Assembly: GCA_015680685.1 (NCBI GenBank)
Contig: MNCI01013908.1
Location: 1,326,294 to 1,390,293 of the forward strand
From: Gnetum montanum
Lineage: Eukaryota; Streptophyta; Gnetopsida; Gnetales; Gnetaceae
Length of the DNA stretch: 64,000 nucleotides
Reading direction: 5' to 3'
Shown here: positions 46,791 through 58,899 of the stretch, piece by piece
Position numbering within the stretch: the first letter of the stretch is position 1
Layout of the letters: each line of letters starts with the position of its first letter
Notes under the pieces: generated by a model
The model's database searches: none
What the model saw: the letters and a program-made list of their open reading frames with translations, nothing else
Told to the model about the DNA's origin: nothing
Made by a program: the position numbers and the translations under genes

Positions 46791-48798
46791 TGATGTCTCG
46801 AATGCAAATTTTTCTAAGTGTCAACATGAGGTAAATTTTTTTAAGTGTTGGGAATACACTCTCCACTACCCTAGAGCGTAGTCAACTCAAAAACTAATGT
46901 TTTGCAATTTTTTCTAAGTGTTAGCACAAGGTAGATTTTTTTAAGTGTTGAGACCATGCTCTTTATTGCTTTAGAGTGTAGTTAGCCTAGTGGAGAGCAT
47001 AGTCAACCGAAAAAGTAATTTTTTGCAATTTTGTGTTAGTGTCAACACAAGGTATATTTTTCTAAGTGTTGGGACTACACTCTCAACTACCCCAAAGCAT
47101 AGTAAGCCTAGTGTAGACCATAGTTAGCTAAAAAACTAATTTTTTGTAATTTTTTCTAAGTGTTAGCATGAGGAAAATTTTTCTACGTGTTGGGACTATG
47201 CTCTCCACTGTCCTAGAGTGTAGTTAGCCTAATGGAGAGTGTAATCATCTTTAAAAACTAACTTTTTACAATTTTTTCTAAGTGTTAGCATAAGAAAAAT
47301 TTTTCTAAGTGTTGGGACTATGCTCTCCATTGTCCCAAAGTGTAGTTAGTCTAGTGGAAAGCATAGTTAGGTCAAAAACTAATGTTTTGCAATTTTATCT
47401 AAGTGTCAAAATGAGGCAGATTTTTCTAAGTGTTGGGATTACGCTTTCCATTTCCCCAGAGCATAGTCAGCCCAATGGAGAGCATAGTTAGCTCAAAAAA
47501 TAATTTTTTGCAATTTTGTCTATGTGTCAGCACAAGGTAGATTTTTCTAAGTGTTGGGACTACACTCTCCATTGCCCTAGAGTGTAGTCAGCCCAGTGGA
47601 GTGTAGTCAACTCAAAAACTAGTTTTTTGCAATTTTGTCTAAGTGTCAGCATGAGGTAAATTTTTCTTTAGTGTTGGGACTACATTCTCCACTATCCCAA
47701 AGCATATTCAGCCCAGTGGAGAGCATAGTTAGCTCCAAAAACTAGTTTTTGCAATTTTTCCTAAGTTTTATTATGAAGCAAGAAGCTTCAAATTTTTCTA
47801 AGTGTTGGGACTATGCTCTTCACTACCCTAGAGTGTAGTTAGCTTAGTAGAGAATGTAGTCAACACCAAAAGCCAGTTTTGAAATTTTTTTCTAAGTGTC
47901 AAGCTAGCAGTTGCAGATTTTTCTAAGTGTCAAGACTACGCTCTCCACTGCCATAGAGCATAGTCAAGCATAGTCAACTAGAACAAGATTTTGCAAAAGG
48001 TTTTCAAGTGTTAGGACTACATCCGACCCTAGTTGGGAGCATAGTTAGCCTCCCATGAAGAGCGTAGTCAGCACACAACCATGTTTTGCAAAATCTTTTT
48101 CTAAGTGTTGGACTACGCTCTCCCCAAATCAAGCACGTAGTTGAGTGTAGTAAGCCAGAATAGCCTCTAAAGACATCCACAATGCAGCATTGGCATTCAA
48201 CTCAACTCCAAGACTCCTCCAACAAGCTTAGTTAGCAAAAATGCATCTTTGTTGTATCCCTTTTTGGCCCCAAATTGTAACTACACTCGACCCCACTCGA
48301 GATAGTGGATAGTGTAGTCTTGAAGCGTAGCCTCCAAAGTTGCATTTTTTAGGTACATTGTGGTCTTTTCAGCACATGAACATGCAATTGGTAGCATAGC
48401 CAAAGTTTCGTAGTCTCACAGAGTTCATTAGAGCAAAGCAAAACATAATGCCCTTTTCCTTAGTGGAGAGCATCCTTGGGTGCAGCATATTCCTAATTGT
48501 CCCACTACCATGTGGCAACAGATCTACATTTCATGGGAAGCCTAGGCCTATAAATACCCCAGCCCTCAACATTTTAGGATTGGCAAAATTTTGGGGTTGG
48601 CAAATTTGAAGGTTTTCATTCTTAGCATTTGGCATTTTGGAAGCACATTTGGCATTTTTGGCAAAGCAAGGCATTCGCACACCACTGTATCTCACTGTAG
48701 GGCACCGTAGAGCATCGTAGTCCACTACATACCGCGGTGGCCACCCCATCAACCCCTCGATGTTCTAGCCATTGATGTTTTCGATTGTTATATACATC
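46791..48798 (+). repeat. Candidate solo LTR with hairpin-repeat U3 (TGATGT...ACATCA)
   Basis: A 2-kb unit starts TGATGTCTCG and ends ATACATCA (6-bp inverted ends). The left two thirds is a tandem array. The right third holds a TATA box (TATAAATA at 48549) followed by leader-like sequence with repeated TTGGCA words, as in an LTR with R and U5. It sits between the leader and gag of element D. The flanking 5-mers GGCTA and AGTAA do not match, so a TSD is not shown and the borders are provisional. Confidence 0.45.
46800..48150. repeat. Tandem array, about 121-bp unit, ten to twelve copies, each with a hairpin
   Basis: AAGTGTTGGGA-type words recur near 46841, 46941, 47061, 47181, 47303, 47424, 47547, 47666, 47797 and 47921, then less regularly to 48100. 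Each unit contains GACTAYRCTCTCCA followed by AGAGYGTAGTY and usually AGTGGAGAGCATAGT. At 47558-47589 an 11-bp perfect stem (GACTACACTCT/AGAGTGTAGTC) encloses a 10-nt loop. Confidence 0.85.
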
Positions 48799-48852
48799 AA
48801 GTAAATTATTTACTTTCTATTAAACTTAATGAAAGTAATAACAAGAACTACA

Positions 48853-50068
48853 ATGAAAAAAACTAAAGTGGATCGATGCTTACAAGAATATCTTATGCAC
48901 ATACCTATCCATACTATCCAAACTTTACTTTTATTTTTTATCAAGATGAAAATTTTAGAAGAAGACATTTACAGGGTAACATTGTCTTGCCACCAGATGA
49001 TTTAGCACTATCAATGCCTCCCTAGAACTAGTCTTGATCATGCTCATCAAGGCTATTTGATCACTAAAAATATAACAAAGGTCATATTAGCCAATCAAGG
49101 CTCAAATTTGAAGAGATGTAATAAGAAAAGTAGGATATGAATAAGAAAAGGACAATTACACCTCTCAAGTAAACTTACCCATAAAAAAGTTAGTGAATAT
49201 CTAGTTGAAAAGTCTCACAATCATCATCGATCCAATTTTTGACCATCTATTATATGCTTTGAAGATTTAATATAATAAAAGCTATGTTCCATCTTAGCAA
49301 AAATCCCTAGAAGGGATGAGGTAGACTCTAGAATAAGGAGGGACTCTAGACCTAGGACCTCTAGTGGATCCAAAACATATGAATTAAAAAATTAAAAAAG
49401 AAGAGTATGTGAGCACCACTCTTCAAGTCCTCCATCCTCTACATCATATTCATTGACCAACTCTAATAAAGTTAAATAAAGGCATATAGAAAAAACTTTT
49501 TAGAGAGATCATGATTGGGAGTGAAGCAGGAATAATAATATATGACTAGAATAAGAAGGATATCTTGATGAAGATGAAGCTGAGAAAACAATAGAGACAA
49601 AGAACAAAGGCATAAAAGAAGAGACAATGAAGAGCATCAAAGGGGTCACTAGTACAATAGATATAATGAGCCCAAAGACTATGATCAATGCCTATTAATC
49701 ACCAAAAACATGATCAATATTAGAAAAGTTGTGTACATTCCTACAGTGCATTATAGAAATAGTTGTATCAAATTACTTGATATGAATTACATTTTATAAT
49801 TTGAAGGAGAATATAATGCAGATCCACAACACCACTTCAATATTTCTATGATGTCTTTGCCTTAAAAAATATCAAATATACTTAGTAGAAATTAAAGCTA
49901 TTTTTGAGAATACTCATCAAAGAAGCAGAGGTTTGGTATAAACCCTTGGAAATAGAATTACTCCAAATATGGAGCATGATGTTATAATTATTCAATGATA
50001 AGTACAAAACCTACTTGAGAATGTTGAACTTAAAAAAACAAATTCAAGATGAAAACAATGAATCCATG
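48853..50068 (+). pseudogene. Gag of element D, left part (interrupted by element C)
   Basis: It begins near ATG 48853. The stretch reading like VDRCLQEYLMHIPIH corresponds to RVHLLMPQQYRVVYAHP in element C gag. The core follows at 49800-50060 (equivalents of FxxxYGLxxW, WYKPLEIELLQ, FNDKYKTYLRMLNL). Stops are many. The coding sequence is cut at 50068 by element C and resumes at 61012, where the next codons of the same core follow (ESxDxTLSRCYLLLYR-like). Decay is greater than in element C, as expected for the older host. Confidence 0.6.
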
Positions 50069-50895
50069 TGATGAATCATGTTTTGACTATCTTCAATATC
50101 AAATACCCAACATTAGAGTCCAAGACGCAATATTGAATATCAGATATTGTAGGGTATATGCAGCCTATAAATATAATGCTCAAGCTCACAATTTTGATAT
50201 TAGTTTTTTCCATAAACAGGGAACCTCTTTTAGCTTATTTTCTCTAGAGTTAGAATATTTTCTAAGTGCCTACAACGAGAGTCTAAGTGTGTATGGATCT
50301 TTATTCAAACATTGATGTACCTAAGCATAGTAGTGTGATGGGAATAAAAATGAGCTCTTTTGATAATCCTTATAACACTTAGAATAGATTAATGTTTCCT
50401 TCATGCATTTAATATTCATGCACTTCATTTTAATGCACTTTAATTAAGAAATTAATTTCTAGTTATTAATGAACACAAGCATGACCATTTGGAACATACG
50501 TGTAGCACTTAGTAACCCAAAAACACTTAACATTTGGTAGCCCAGTAGTGCTATACGTGTTGAAGATGTATTTGGAAAGTGGGAATGCGTACTTGTGTTA
50601 GACTAGCTAGGTAGTAGAATAATTAGCTATTAAATTCCTCTACCTTCCATTCTTTTTGTAGATGATTAAAATTACAAAACATAAAATGATAAAAATCATG
50701 TGCCTCAATTATACTTAAACCATATCCTGGAGCTTCACAAGTGTAGTTGGGAAGAAAAAAAATTCGCAATGCCCATTTCACTTCCTAGAGAATTAGTGCA
50801 CTAATGAACTATAGGTCCATGGAATTTGACTGGATCATGTGTGAATGCCTTAGCGATTTGTATGGTTGATCATAGGGATACCTCATCGCTCATCA
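50069..50895 (+). repeat. 5' LTR of element C (827 bp)
   Basis: TG...CA ends. The U3 contains AATATCAAATACCC and CAATATTGAATATCAGATAT words. TATA box at 50166 (TATAAATA). The end reads GATACCTCATCG then CTCATCA. A tRNA-Asp-like PBS (TAGTGCCATTGTTAGGGA, 50897-50914) follows, with every mismatch to the tRNA-Asp complement being a transition. Confidence 0.88.
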
Positions 50896-51056
50896 TTAGT
50901 GCCATTGTTAGGGACCTTTTGGTTCTTTCATGTGCTATCTAGGATTTAGTGAAAAATTATTCAAATCATTGGAACAAGCCTTAGACTCACATCACATCTT
51001 CAGATTGCTACAATAATATTTAGAAGCATACTCCATTTGTATTTTCCTAACATAAA

Positions 51057-53430
51057 ATGTCTTCTTCTCACAAGAGCAATTCTCTATCCAAGTTTGATAG
51101 AGTACATTTGTTGATGCCTCAACAATACCGAGTGGTATATGCTCATCCTAATGAGTTGTACCATATTTCACCTTCATCCTACACCAAGATGAATAACTAT
51201 GGTGGTGTGACATGGAGGGTAACATTGTGTTGCTACTCGATCGATCCATTCTTGTAAGGCTCCAACAAATGCTTATACAATGGGGTCTCCAAGGACTTCA
51301 TGCTAAGTACATGGTGCAAGATAGTAATGCTAGGGATTATCATACCACTAAGGCACAACATCTCAAGGATTTCCAATTAGAATAACATTATGAATCTTCA
51401 AAGAGAAAAATATTTAATGATTCCCTATTCTTGTTGTACCAAAAAGATGGTGGAGAACCCTTCTCTGGGGTTTTTCCATTCAATGAAGTTCCTCTCTTTG
51501 ACTTCAATGAAGGAGGTCAAAATCAAAACTTGCAATACATGATTCATAATCCTAGTTTATGTTAGAATGGATCCAATGATAAAGAGCAATCCAAACAAGC
51601 AAGTTAAGGCAAGAGTGCAAACAAGAAACAAGATTGTGATCATGGTCATGATCACCAAAGAGCTGGTAGTAGGCACCATGATGTTGCTAGTCCTCCTTCC
51701 TCTTCACCTTCATTATCATCCTCTTCTTCTTGTGGCTCTGATCATAATCACAAGAGGCAAGAACATGATGGAGGTGACCAATGAGACCGAAATGATCAAA
51801 GGGACTATTGGACAAGGTAAGACTAAGGGCATAAGCATTCAAGAGAGACATGATGCCATGAAGGAAGGGGTAGTAGAGGGCATCGATAAGCCTTTGCTTG
51901 CTACCTGAAGTATGCTGAACATCGCAAAGGCATGTGAAGTGCAGTTGAATCAAAAGGGTAGGCATGAAAAATATCCCTTGATTTGGAGGGGGATATAACT
52001 TAGATCCACAAAACCATATCCATGCTTTTCAAGATACATATGCCTTGCAAAATATAGAGAATGAGTGGAAAAAACTTAAGTTGTTCCCAAAGACACTCAC
52101 TAAAGAATTAGAGAACTGGTACCAATCCTTAGAACTAGAATCTATTAGATGATGGAGTGCAATGCTTGAATTTTTCAATGATAAATATCAAGCATACTCC
52201 AAAGTGTCCAACCTAAGAAGGTAGATCCAAAGATGGAAACAAGGAATACACAAACCCTTGGATGCCACCATTGGCTGATACTATTCTTTAATGAATATAT
52301 GTCTTGGCCATGATTATTCTTAATTGGATCAACTTTGCCACATTGTAGATGTACTTCGATCTAAAATGAGAAGAACCCTTGTCATCTATGCACAAGGGTG
52401 ACTATTGGAATTAATCACTCATCAGATCCAAAGATTGATTGAGTAGGTAGCTAAAGAGGAAGGTGAATTAAGAAAATGAGAAAGTGCAAAAGAGTATAAT
52501 TGTTATCCTTCCATTTACAAGAGGGAGGTTCAATTTTTTAACAGTGAGAAAGGATCAACACTTGATGAGATGATGCATAGGAAAGCCTCTCTACTTTAAA
52601 ATTTTCAATCTAAAATAATGACCAAGGTTGATTAGTTATGGGACTCCATGGGTAGCAAATTTCAAGCTGTCCTAAAAATTGCAGAAGAGTCCAAGCAATG
52701 AGGTAGTGATCATGAGCACAAGAGGTGGAAAGAAGTTAAACATGCCTATTAAAAAGGTAAGGGAAAGATTGCTGTAATAGAAGAAGTTGTGTAAAGTGAA
52801 TTAGAGGATGATGGTGGGTGTGATGTTTGCTAGTATGAATATCTTAAGGGATGTTTCCCCATAGTGTCATGCTTACAAGAGTTTGGGATGTATGGTTTGA
52901 GTCCATAAGTAACACAAAGGAAAACATCCAGACAATTACCTTACCCTCAAGGTAATCCTAGGTAGTTCCACTAGCAACAATAATATTATCCAAGTCAAAC
53001 TCCACTACAAGCATATGAGCAATATCAATAATGGTAGTTACCAGAGTCATGGGCACTAGCACCACCAAGGTAGCAATCCCTTACCGATAACCTGATCCCT
53101 ATGGGTATTACGTTTAGCAACCCTTGTCTCCAGGTAACTCCTCTAATTATTCTTCTACTTTCCAATCTCACTACCATCCTTTTGATTATTATTGAACTCA
53201 TTTTATACATGCAAGAAGGGATACCACTTGCTACACTTATCCTTCTCCTATTCCTACACATCTTTGTCCTCCCTTAGCATAGCTACCACCTGCTCCACCT
53301 ATGGAAGGTGAACTCCCAGCTCAACCATAACAACAAAATACTATTAAGGCCACTAATCTACAACTGGTTCATCAACCAAGTGGTTCAGATACCTGATCAA
53401 AGAAAATACCTTTCTTCCAACCATAGCATC
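51057..53430 (+). pseudogene. Gag of element C
   Basis: ATG at 51057 starts MSSSHKSNSLSKFDRVHLLM. The 66 codons to 51257 are open (VVYAHPNELYHISPSSY, MNNYGGVTWR). Further segments in the same style as element B follow: a Ser/Pro and Asp/His-rich linker (SPPSSSPSLSSSSSCGSDH, about 51690-51770), the capsid-like core (about 51980-52320), a Lys/Glu-rich stretch, and a Gln/Tyr/Pro-rich tail (about 52920-53430). Stops and frame changes are common. This gives the best preserved gag N-terminus in the window and was used to place the starts in the others. Confidence 0.75.
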
Positions 53431-54130
53431 CACCTAAGCCCTTAAATACACCTACAGTTGACAACCCTATTCCTATGTCTTGCTCTGTATCAAATTCTTT
53501 TAAGTCTCCTTCAAATCAAACATCACCTAGGATCCATACTTTGATGCTTATTCATGCCATATCTAATTGAATTAGTGCTAGAAACCTTTCCAAGAAGTTA
53601 GTAGATCCTAGAAGTCCTTTGATCTATTTGTAGATTTTTGGGAATGAACCATGTAAGGCTCTTTTTTATTCTAGTTTTTGTGTTAACTTGATCTCTCATG
53701 AGATGTATACTATATGGAACCTACCTCCTTTAAAGAAGAGCAATATCATATTATAATTGGCAAACTAGTTTATCATTATTCTATAAGGCCTAGTAGAAGA
53801 CATCATGATCATTGTTTGTAGGTGGTCTTATCCTATTGATTTCCTAGTGATTAAGGTGGAGAACTACCAAGGGGACTTCCCAATCATCATGGAAAAGGAA
53901 TGGCTAAGCATCATTGATGCAAGAATGGACATCAAATATCTTTCCTTGGATATATCCAAAGAAAATACATTTGGGAATATTGAGAAGAAGCGAGTTCCAT
54001 GCATTGCGTACAGTGATACAGGGTGCAATTGTGTGCAAAACTCTAGGCAGTGAAACAAGCATCCATCTCTATATGAAATTAGCATGCACAAGAAGCTAAT
54101 ATTCAAAGATGTTTGTATGTAACAACCATA
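53431..54130 (+). pseudogene. Aspartic protease of element C, catalytic Asp missing
   Basis: The segment reading NEPCKALFYSSFCVNLISHEM corresponds to the active site, with Tyr where the catalytic Asp is expected (near 53665). The second motif DFPIIMEKEWLSIIDARMD lies at 53875-53935, in the open frame 53805-54053. It mirrors element B, including the Asp-to-Tyr replacement. Confidence 0.7.
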
Positions 54131-54399
54131 AAATAGGAGGGTACCTAGTGGTTGATCACTAATTTTCAGAGTAGCACACTTTGCATGGAACTAATTGAGA
54201 GCCTAACATGCACATATGTCATAGGCATGGATGAACTAGAGCAAGTTCATCACCAACTCTTTGATGATGCAAATGATGATGCCTACCAGGGAGACCTGGA
54301 AATTTATGAAAATTTCAAGCAAGAACCCCTTGAACTAAAAACTCTACAGGTTGACAAGGAATATGTGTTCTTAAAAAATGAAAAGCTAGTCATAATCAG

Positions 54400-55800
54400 T
54401 ACCAATCTTGCTCTAGAATAGAAAATGATGTTCAACATGGTTGAGAAATGGTCAACAACCTTTGCTTGATCATATCCTAAACTCATAGGGATTGATCCTA
54501 TGATATGCCAGCATTGTATCTACACTGACCTAGTTGTAAAGCCAAAGATATAGCTACAAAGAAAATTGAACCCCAAACTAAAGTAGATCATCAAGGAGGA
54601 AATTGAACAACTTCTTAAGGCAAGGTTCATCCCATTGTGGATAGGAAGTGGATTAGTCTACTTGTTATTGTGCCCAAAAAAGATGGAAAGTGGTAGGTTT
54701 GCATTTATTTTTGGCTGCTTAATATGGCAACATTCAAGGACCACTTTCCATTACCATTTTTTGATCAGGTATTAGACACAATATCTAGGCATTGCTACTA
54801 TAGTTTTTTAGATGGTTATAATGGCTATAACCAAATCCAAATCACACTAGAGTTCCAAGCCAAAACAACATTCACAAGTCCCTGGGGGATTTTTGCATAT
54901 TGCAAGATGCCTTTTGGTCTATGAAATGCCCCTACTACATTTCAAATCTTGGTCCTAATAATTTTTTAATAGTAAATTGGTAGTGGTGTGGAAGTCTTCA
55001 TGGATGACTTGTACACCTATGGAGCTACATTTGAGTAAGCCTTGGACCACCTTGAGCAAATATTAAAATGATGTGTTGAAACAAACTTGTGGCTCAATTG
55101 ACAAAAGAGTCACCTAATGGTCTAGGAAGGCATTGTGTTAGGGCATAGAATATCACAAGTAGAAATTGAGTTTGACCCCAAAAAAATAAGGGTCATCCAA
55201 GGAATAACCTACCAACTAGAAACTGTGAAAGATTTTTGGTCATTCCTTGGACATACTAGCTACTACTAGTGATTCATAGAGAATTTCTCTAAGATTGTAG
55301 AATCATTGGTGAAGTTGACAAAGAAAGATACTTCATTTTTTTACGCTATGAAATTTTAACAAGCATTCCAATAGCTCAAAGAGAAACTTGTAGAAACTCC
55401 AATCCTACAACACCCAACTAGTCTAGACTATTTCATGTTATGATATATGCATCAAATTATGCCTTGGAAGCTATGCTTACACATATGGATGATAAAAAAA
55501 TCCATATTACATCTACTATGCTAGCTGAAGCATTGTGGATGCACAATTGAACTACACCACTACAAAAAAAGGACTAATGATAGTGGTGTTTGCTCTAGGA
55601 AATTTTAGGGATTATGTGCTTAGATACAAAGTGTTTGTGCACACAGACCATAGTGCCATCTACTTCTTGATGAATAATTCAATGGTGAGCCCCCATGTCA
55701 TACAATGGTTGTCAATCTTACAAGAATTTGATCTCACAATGGTAGATTGAAAAGGCACTAAGAATTTGGTCATTGATCACTTGTCTCGATTACACGATGA
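54400..55800 (+). pseudogene. Reverse transcriptase and RNase H of element C
   Basis: RT motifs in order: MATFKDHFPLPFFDQ, FLDGYNGYNQIQI, TTFTSPWGIFAYCKMPFGL (54724-54924), the catalytic VFMDD near 54993-55007, YGATFE and the thumb. RNase H motifs follow: TKKGLMIVVFALGNFRDYVL, FVHTDHSAIYFL (with the Asp of the HTD motif) and a final LVIDHLSRL (55535-55790). Frameshifts separate the fingers from the palm, and the palm from the connection. The intact FMDD here shows what was lost from element B under the N-bounded segment. Confidence 0.85.
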
Positions 55801-55849
55801 AACAAAAAAGAAGAAGAGAATCCACTATTTGATATGTTTTTTGATGAAC

Positions 55850-57150
55850 TCCTCTTTGCTGAGGCTATAACTAAAAAATTTCCCAATGCACCTAAATGGT
55901 ATGATCACATTCTCACCTATATTCTCACCCAAGAGATGCCACAAGGATTGGACCACATGAAGAAATAATAGATTCTTCACCAAGTGAAATGCTTCATGTA
56001 GATCAATGGACACCTCTACAAGGTGTGCATCAATGGCCTAGTTCGATGGTGTGTTCTTGATGTTGATCAACTATGTGTTCTCCAAGATGCTCATGAAGGT
56101 CCCTATGGGGACCACTATGCTAGGAGATGCACAAACATTAAAATCCTAATGGCAAGATACTATTGGCCAACAATTTTCAAGGATGCTCATCAATATGTCA
56201 ACTCTTGTAAACATTGCCAATGAGGTGATGGAATGGCTACTAAAATGGAAGAACCTCAATAATAGATTCAACCATTGGAACCCTTCAAAATCTAGGGCAT
56301 TGATTTTATGGGTCCCATCACAACCATGTTAAATGGAAAGGTGCACATCATAGTCACTATTGACAATTGTATGAAATGGGTACAAGTAGTAGCTATCACT
56401 GACTATACATCTTCTACTAATGCTAAGTTTGTATTAAAAAATGTTGTAAATAGGTTTGGTGTGCCACATGCATTAATTTCTCATAATGAAACTCACTTTA
56501 CAGGCACTACCTTTCAGAAGCTCATACAATGCCTAGGGTTTGAACATAAATTCACAACACCCTACCACCCCCAAGCCAATGGTCAAGCTAAGGTTACCAA
56601 TAGGGAAATCCCAAGGATTCTAACAAGAACTATTAGCAAATATAGGAAATACTAGAGCAAAAAACTCAATGATGCCCTTTGGGCTTATCGCTCAACATGG
56701 AAATTTCCTATAGGCTATTCTCCCTATGAGCTTATGTACAGAAAATTACCAATACTTCCTATTCAATTTGAGCTTCATACACTTTCAACAACCTGTGACC
56801 TTGACCATAACTTGAGTCTAGCACAAAAAGAAAGACTAATGAATCTCAACTTGCAAGATAAAAGATGATTGGTGGCCTTGTCATCTAGCAAGTTATGCAA
56901 AGCATACAACAAAAAGCACCATGACCTTAAAATCAAAAAAGTCAAACTTCAACCAAGAGACAAGTTTCTCTACTAGAACCCCACACACATCCCTTAATAA
57001 AATAAGCTCCAAATGTTGTGGGAAGGATCTAATATAATTTAAGAAACTTTTCCTTCTAGGGCCATGATGATCTACAAACCTAAGATCCTAGACAAGAAAT
57101 AGTTGGTTAGCATACAACAAGTCAAACCTTTCCATGAGCATAAGCCAGCA
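55850..57150 (+). pseudogene. Integrase of element C with altered catalytic residues
   Basis: The HHCC zinc module is intact in sequence (DAHEGPYGDHYARRC ... YVNSCKHCQ, 56085-56223). The core (56308-56655) is open for 115 codons. The first Asp is present upstream (GIDFMGPI), the second is His (ISHNETHF), and the Glu is Lys (GQAKVTNREI). Both changes are single-base transitions or transversions and would abolish DDE catalysis. The C-terminal tail (VKLQPRDKFL, LWEGSN-like, QVKPFHEH) follows with stops. Confidence 0.85.
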
Positions 57151-58899
57151 AATACAACAAATGCCTCATCGGATGGACAACCATGCTCAATATTTTGGAT
57201 CTCCTCCTTCCAAATCAATCATGGGAAATATGGCCATTCATGCTAACTATATATGTAGCTCCTTAGTTCTTCACCCTTTTCATTTTACACATTTTCTTTT
57301 ACAACTTTTTGTTTTACACATTCTTTATTTTACATTTTCTTGTTTCATGTTCTTAATCTTTTCTGATTTTTGTTTTACAACATCATTAGTAAATTTTCTA
57401 TTTCTTGAATATTTTACAGTTTCTTCTATATTTTCTTTTATTCTGGTATGATTTTCTAACATTTTGTTAATAAATTCTAGGCACAATGGTAATTCTTTGC
57501 TTGATGATTGTATGTACTACGTTGTTATTTAATTATTGGTGTCTAGATTCTAGCTTTAAATTTTGTTCTTGATAATTAAGACATGGTTTCTTTTCATGTA
57601 ACTAGTGAGTCCACAACATTCACCCATCCACAAACTATATGGTTTTTCTTATTCTAGAAATGTGTAGTGCCCTTTTCATTAATAAAACTATAAAAAATTT
57701 GTGACTTTGGTAGTTTTTGAAAGTCGAAAGGATTCAAAGGTTTGAACAAGGTGTGACTTTAATGGGATTTAGTATTCTTTGTGCCTTTCTACTTACTTGG
57801 GTGCATGTGTGTTTTTATGGATTTCTTATCATTCTATGTTGACCAATAAAAGGAAGTTGAATAAGCCTTTGCATGGTGTTGTTCTCATAAAAAAATAATG
57901 GAAATTAAAAGCACATCCCTTAGGCATAATAAATAAATAAGTATTTGCATGGTGTGCTTTCCATTTCAAAAAAAATTATGGGACTTCAAAGCACACTCCT
58001 TAGACAAAATAAATAGGCTACAAGAACTGGTTATGGGACTAGAAATACATGTTACCCATGCCTGAAGATCTCCTCTAACTAAGGCCCTTCCTCACTTCCT
58101 ACTTCTCATTTATTCTCTAATAAGGAAATATGGCTATTTTGTGGAAGCACTTTTGTGTCTCAGGGGGGTAGACTAATCTTAGAATGGCAATGCAAAGTCA
58201 CTGAACATGATTGGTTTTGGTCTAGACCAAGGATAGATCTTATCAAGTCATTTAACCATAAAATTTACAAGGGACACCATGTGACCTTAATCAAGAACAC
58301 CATTCCACTCTCTCTCTCTCATCCATCTATGCTTTCCATGTCTCACCTCACTACTAGTTTCACATTCTTATTCGATGTTCTAGTTTCATATGTCAAAATT
58401 CTTAAGTAGTTTCTTTTTGGTTTTTGTACTTAACCTTCCATAACCGTTAATCATCCATGAGGCCCACAAACTCCTTGGTTTGAAGTTATGCAAGGGCAAT
58501 AAAAGGCCTATGCCTACTTTGGGGAGAATTCACTTGCATATCTTTTGGTTGGATTAGTTAAATTCTTTATCCTTAGACATTCTTACAATCAAATCCTTTT
58601 TCTAACCTCATCAATGACATCCTAATGTTCACACCTTCACAGTGTTCTTCAATGAAATATTTTTATTGTCTTTGTTGTGAATTATTTAACCCTCCTCAAG
58701 TATTTTATTATGTTTGGACTTTTCAAAAATTTACTAATGGACTACTTATCTATTCCACCATATTTTTCAACCTTCCTGCTAACACTATTATCAAAATTCA
58801 TCCATCATAATCACAACCTAGCTAAGTGTAACCATTGACGAGATAAGGTGCTTCAAAGCTATATGTTACACATTGCACACTAATTCATGATTTTGTTGT
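57151..58899 (+). other. Conserved noncoding spacer of element C downstream of pol
   Basis: It carries the three blocks seen in elements A and B: GGTGTGACTTTAATGGGA at 57750, TACCCATGCCTGAAGAT at 58053, and GGGGAGAATTCACTTGCATA at 58521. A duplicated foldback motif lies at 57871-58015. The segment ends in CTAAT (58880-58884) and is then interrupted by the solo LTR. Confidence 0.6.
57871..58015 (+). repeat. Duplicated foldback motif in the post-pol spacer (element C)
   Basis: GCATGGTGTTG ... AATGGAAATTAAAAGCACATCCCT and GCATGGTGTGCTTTCCATTT ... TTATGGGACTTCAAAGCACA form two units about 76 bp apart. GTGCTTT and AAAGCAC in the second unit form the base of a foldback with an A-rich loop. Confidence 0.55.

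Noticed and set aside
46786-48803. TSD for the hairpin-repeat unit
   Set aside because: Flanking GGCTA and AGTAA do not match, and shifting the borders gave no TG...CA unit with matching 5-mers.
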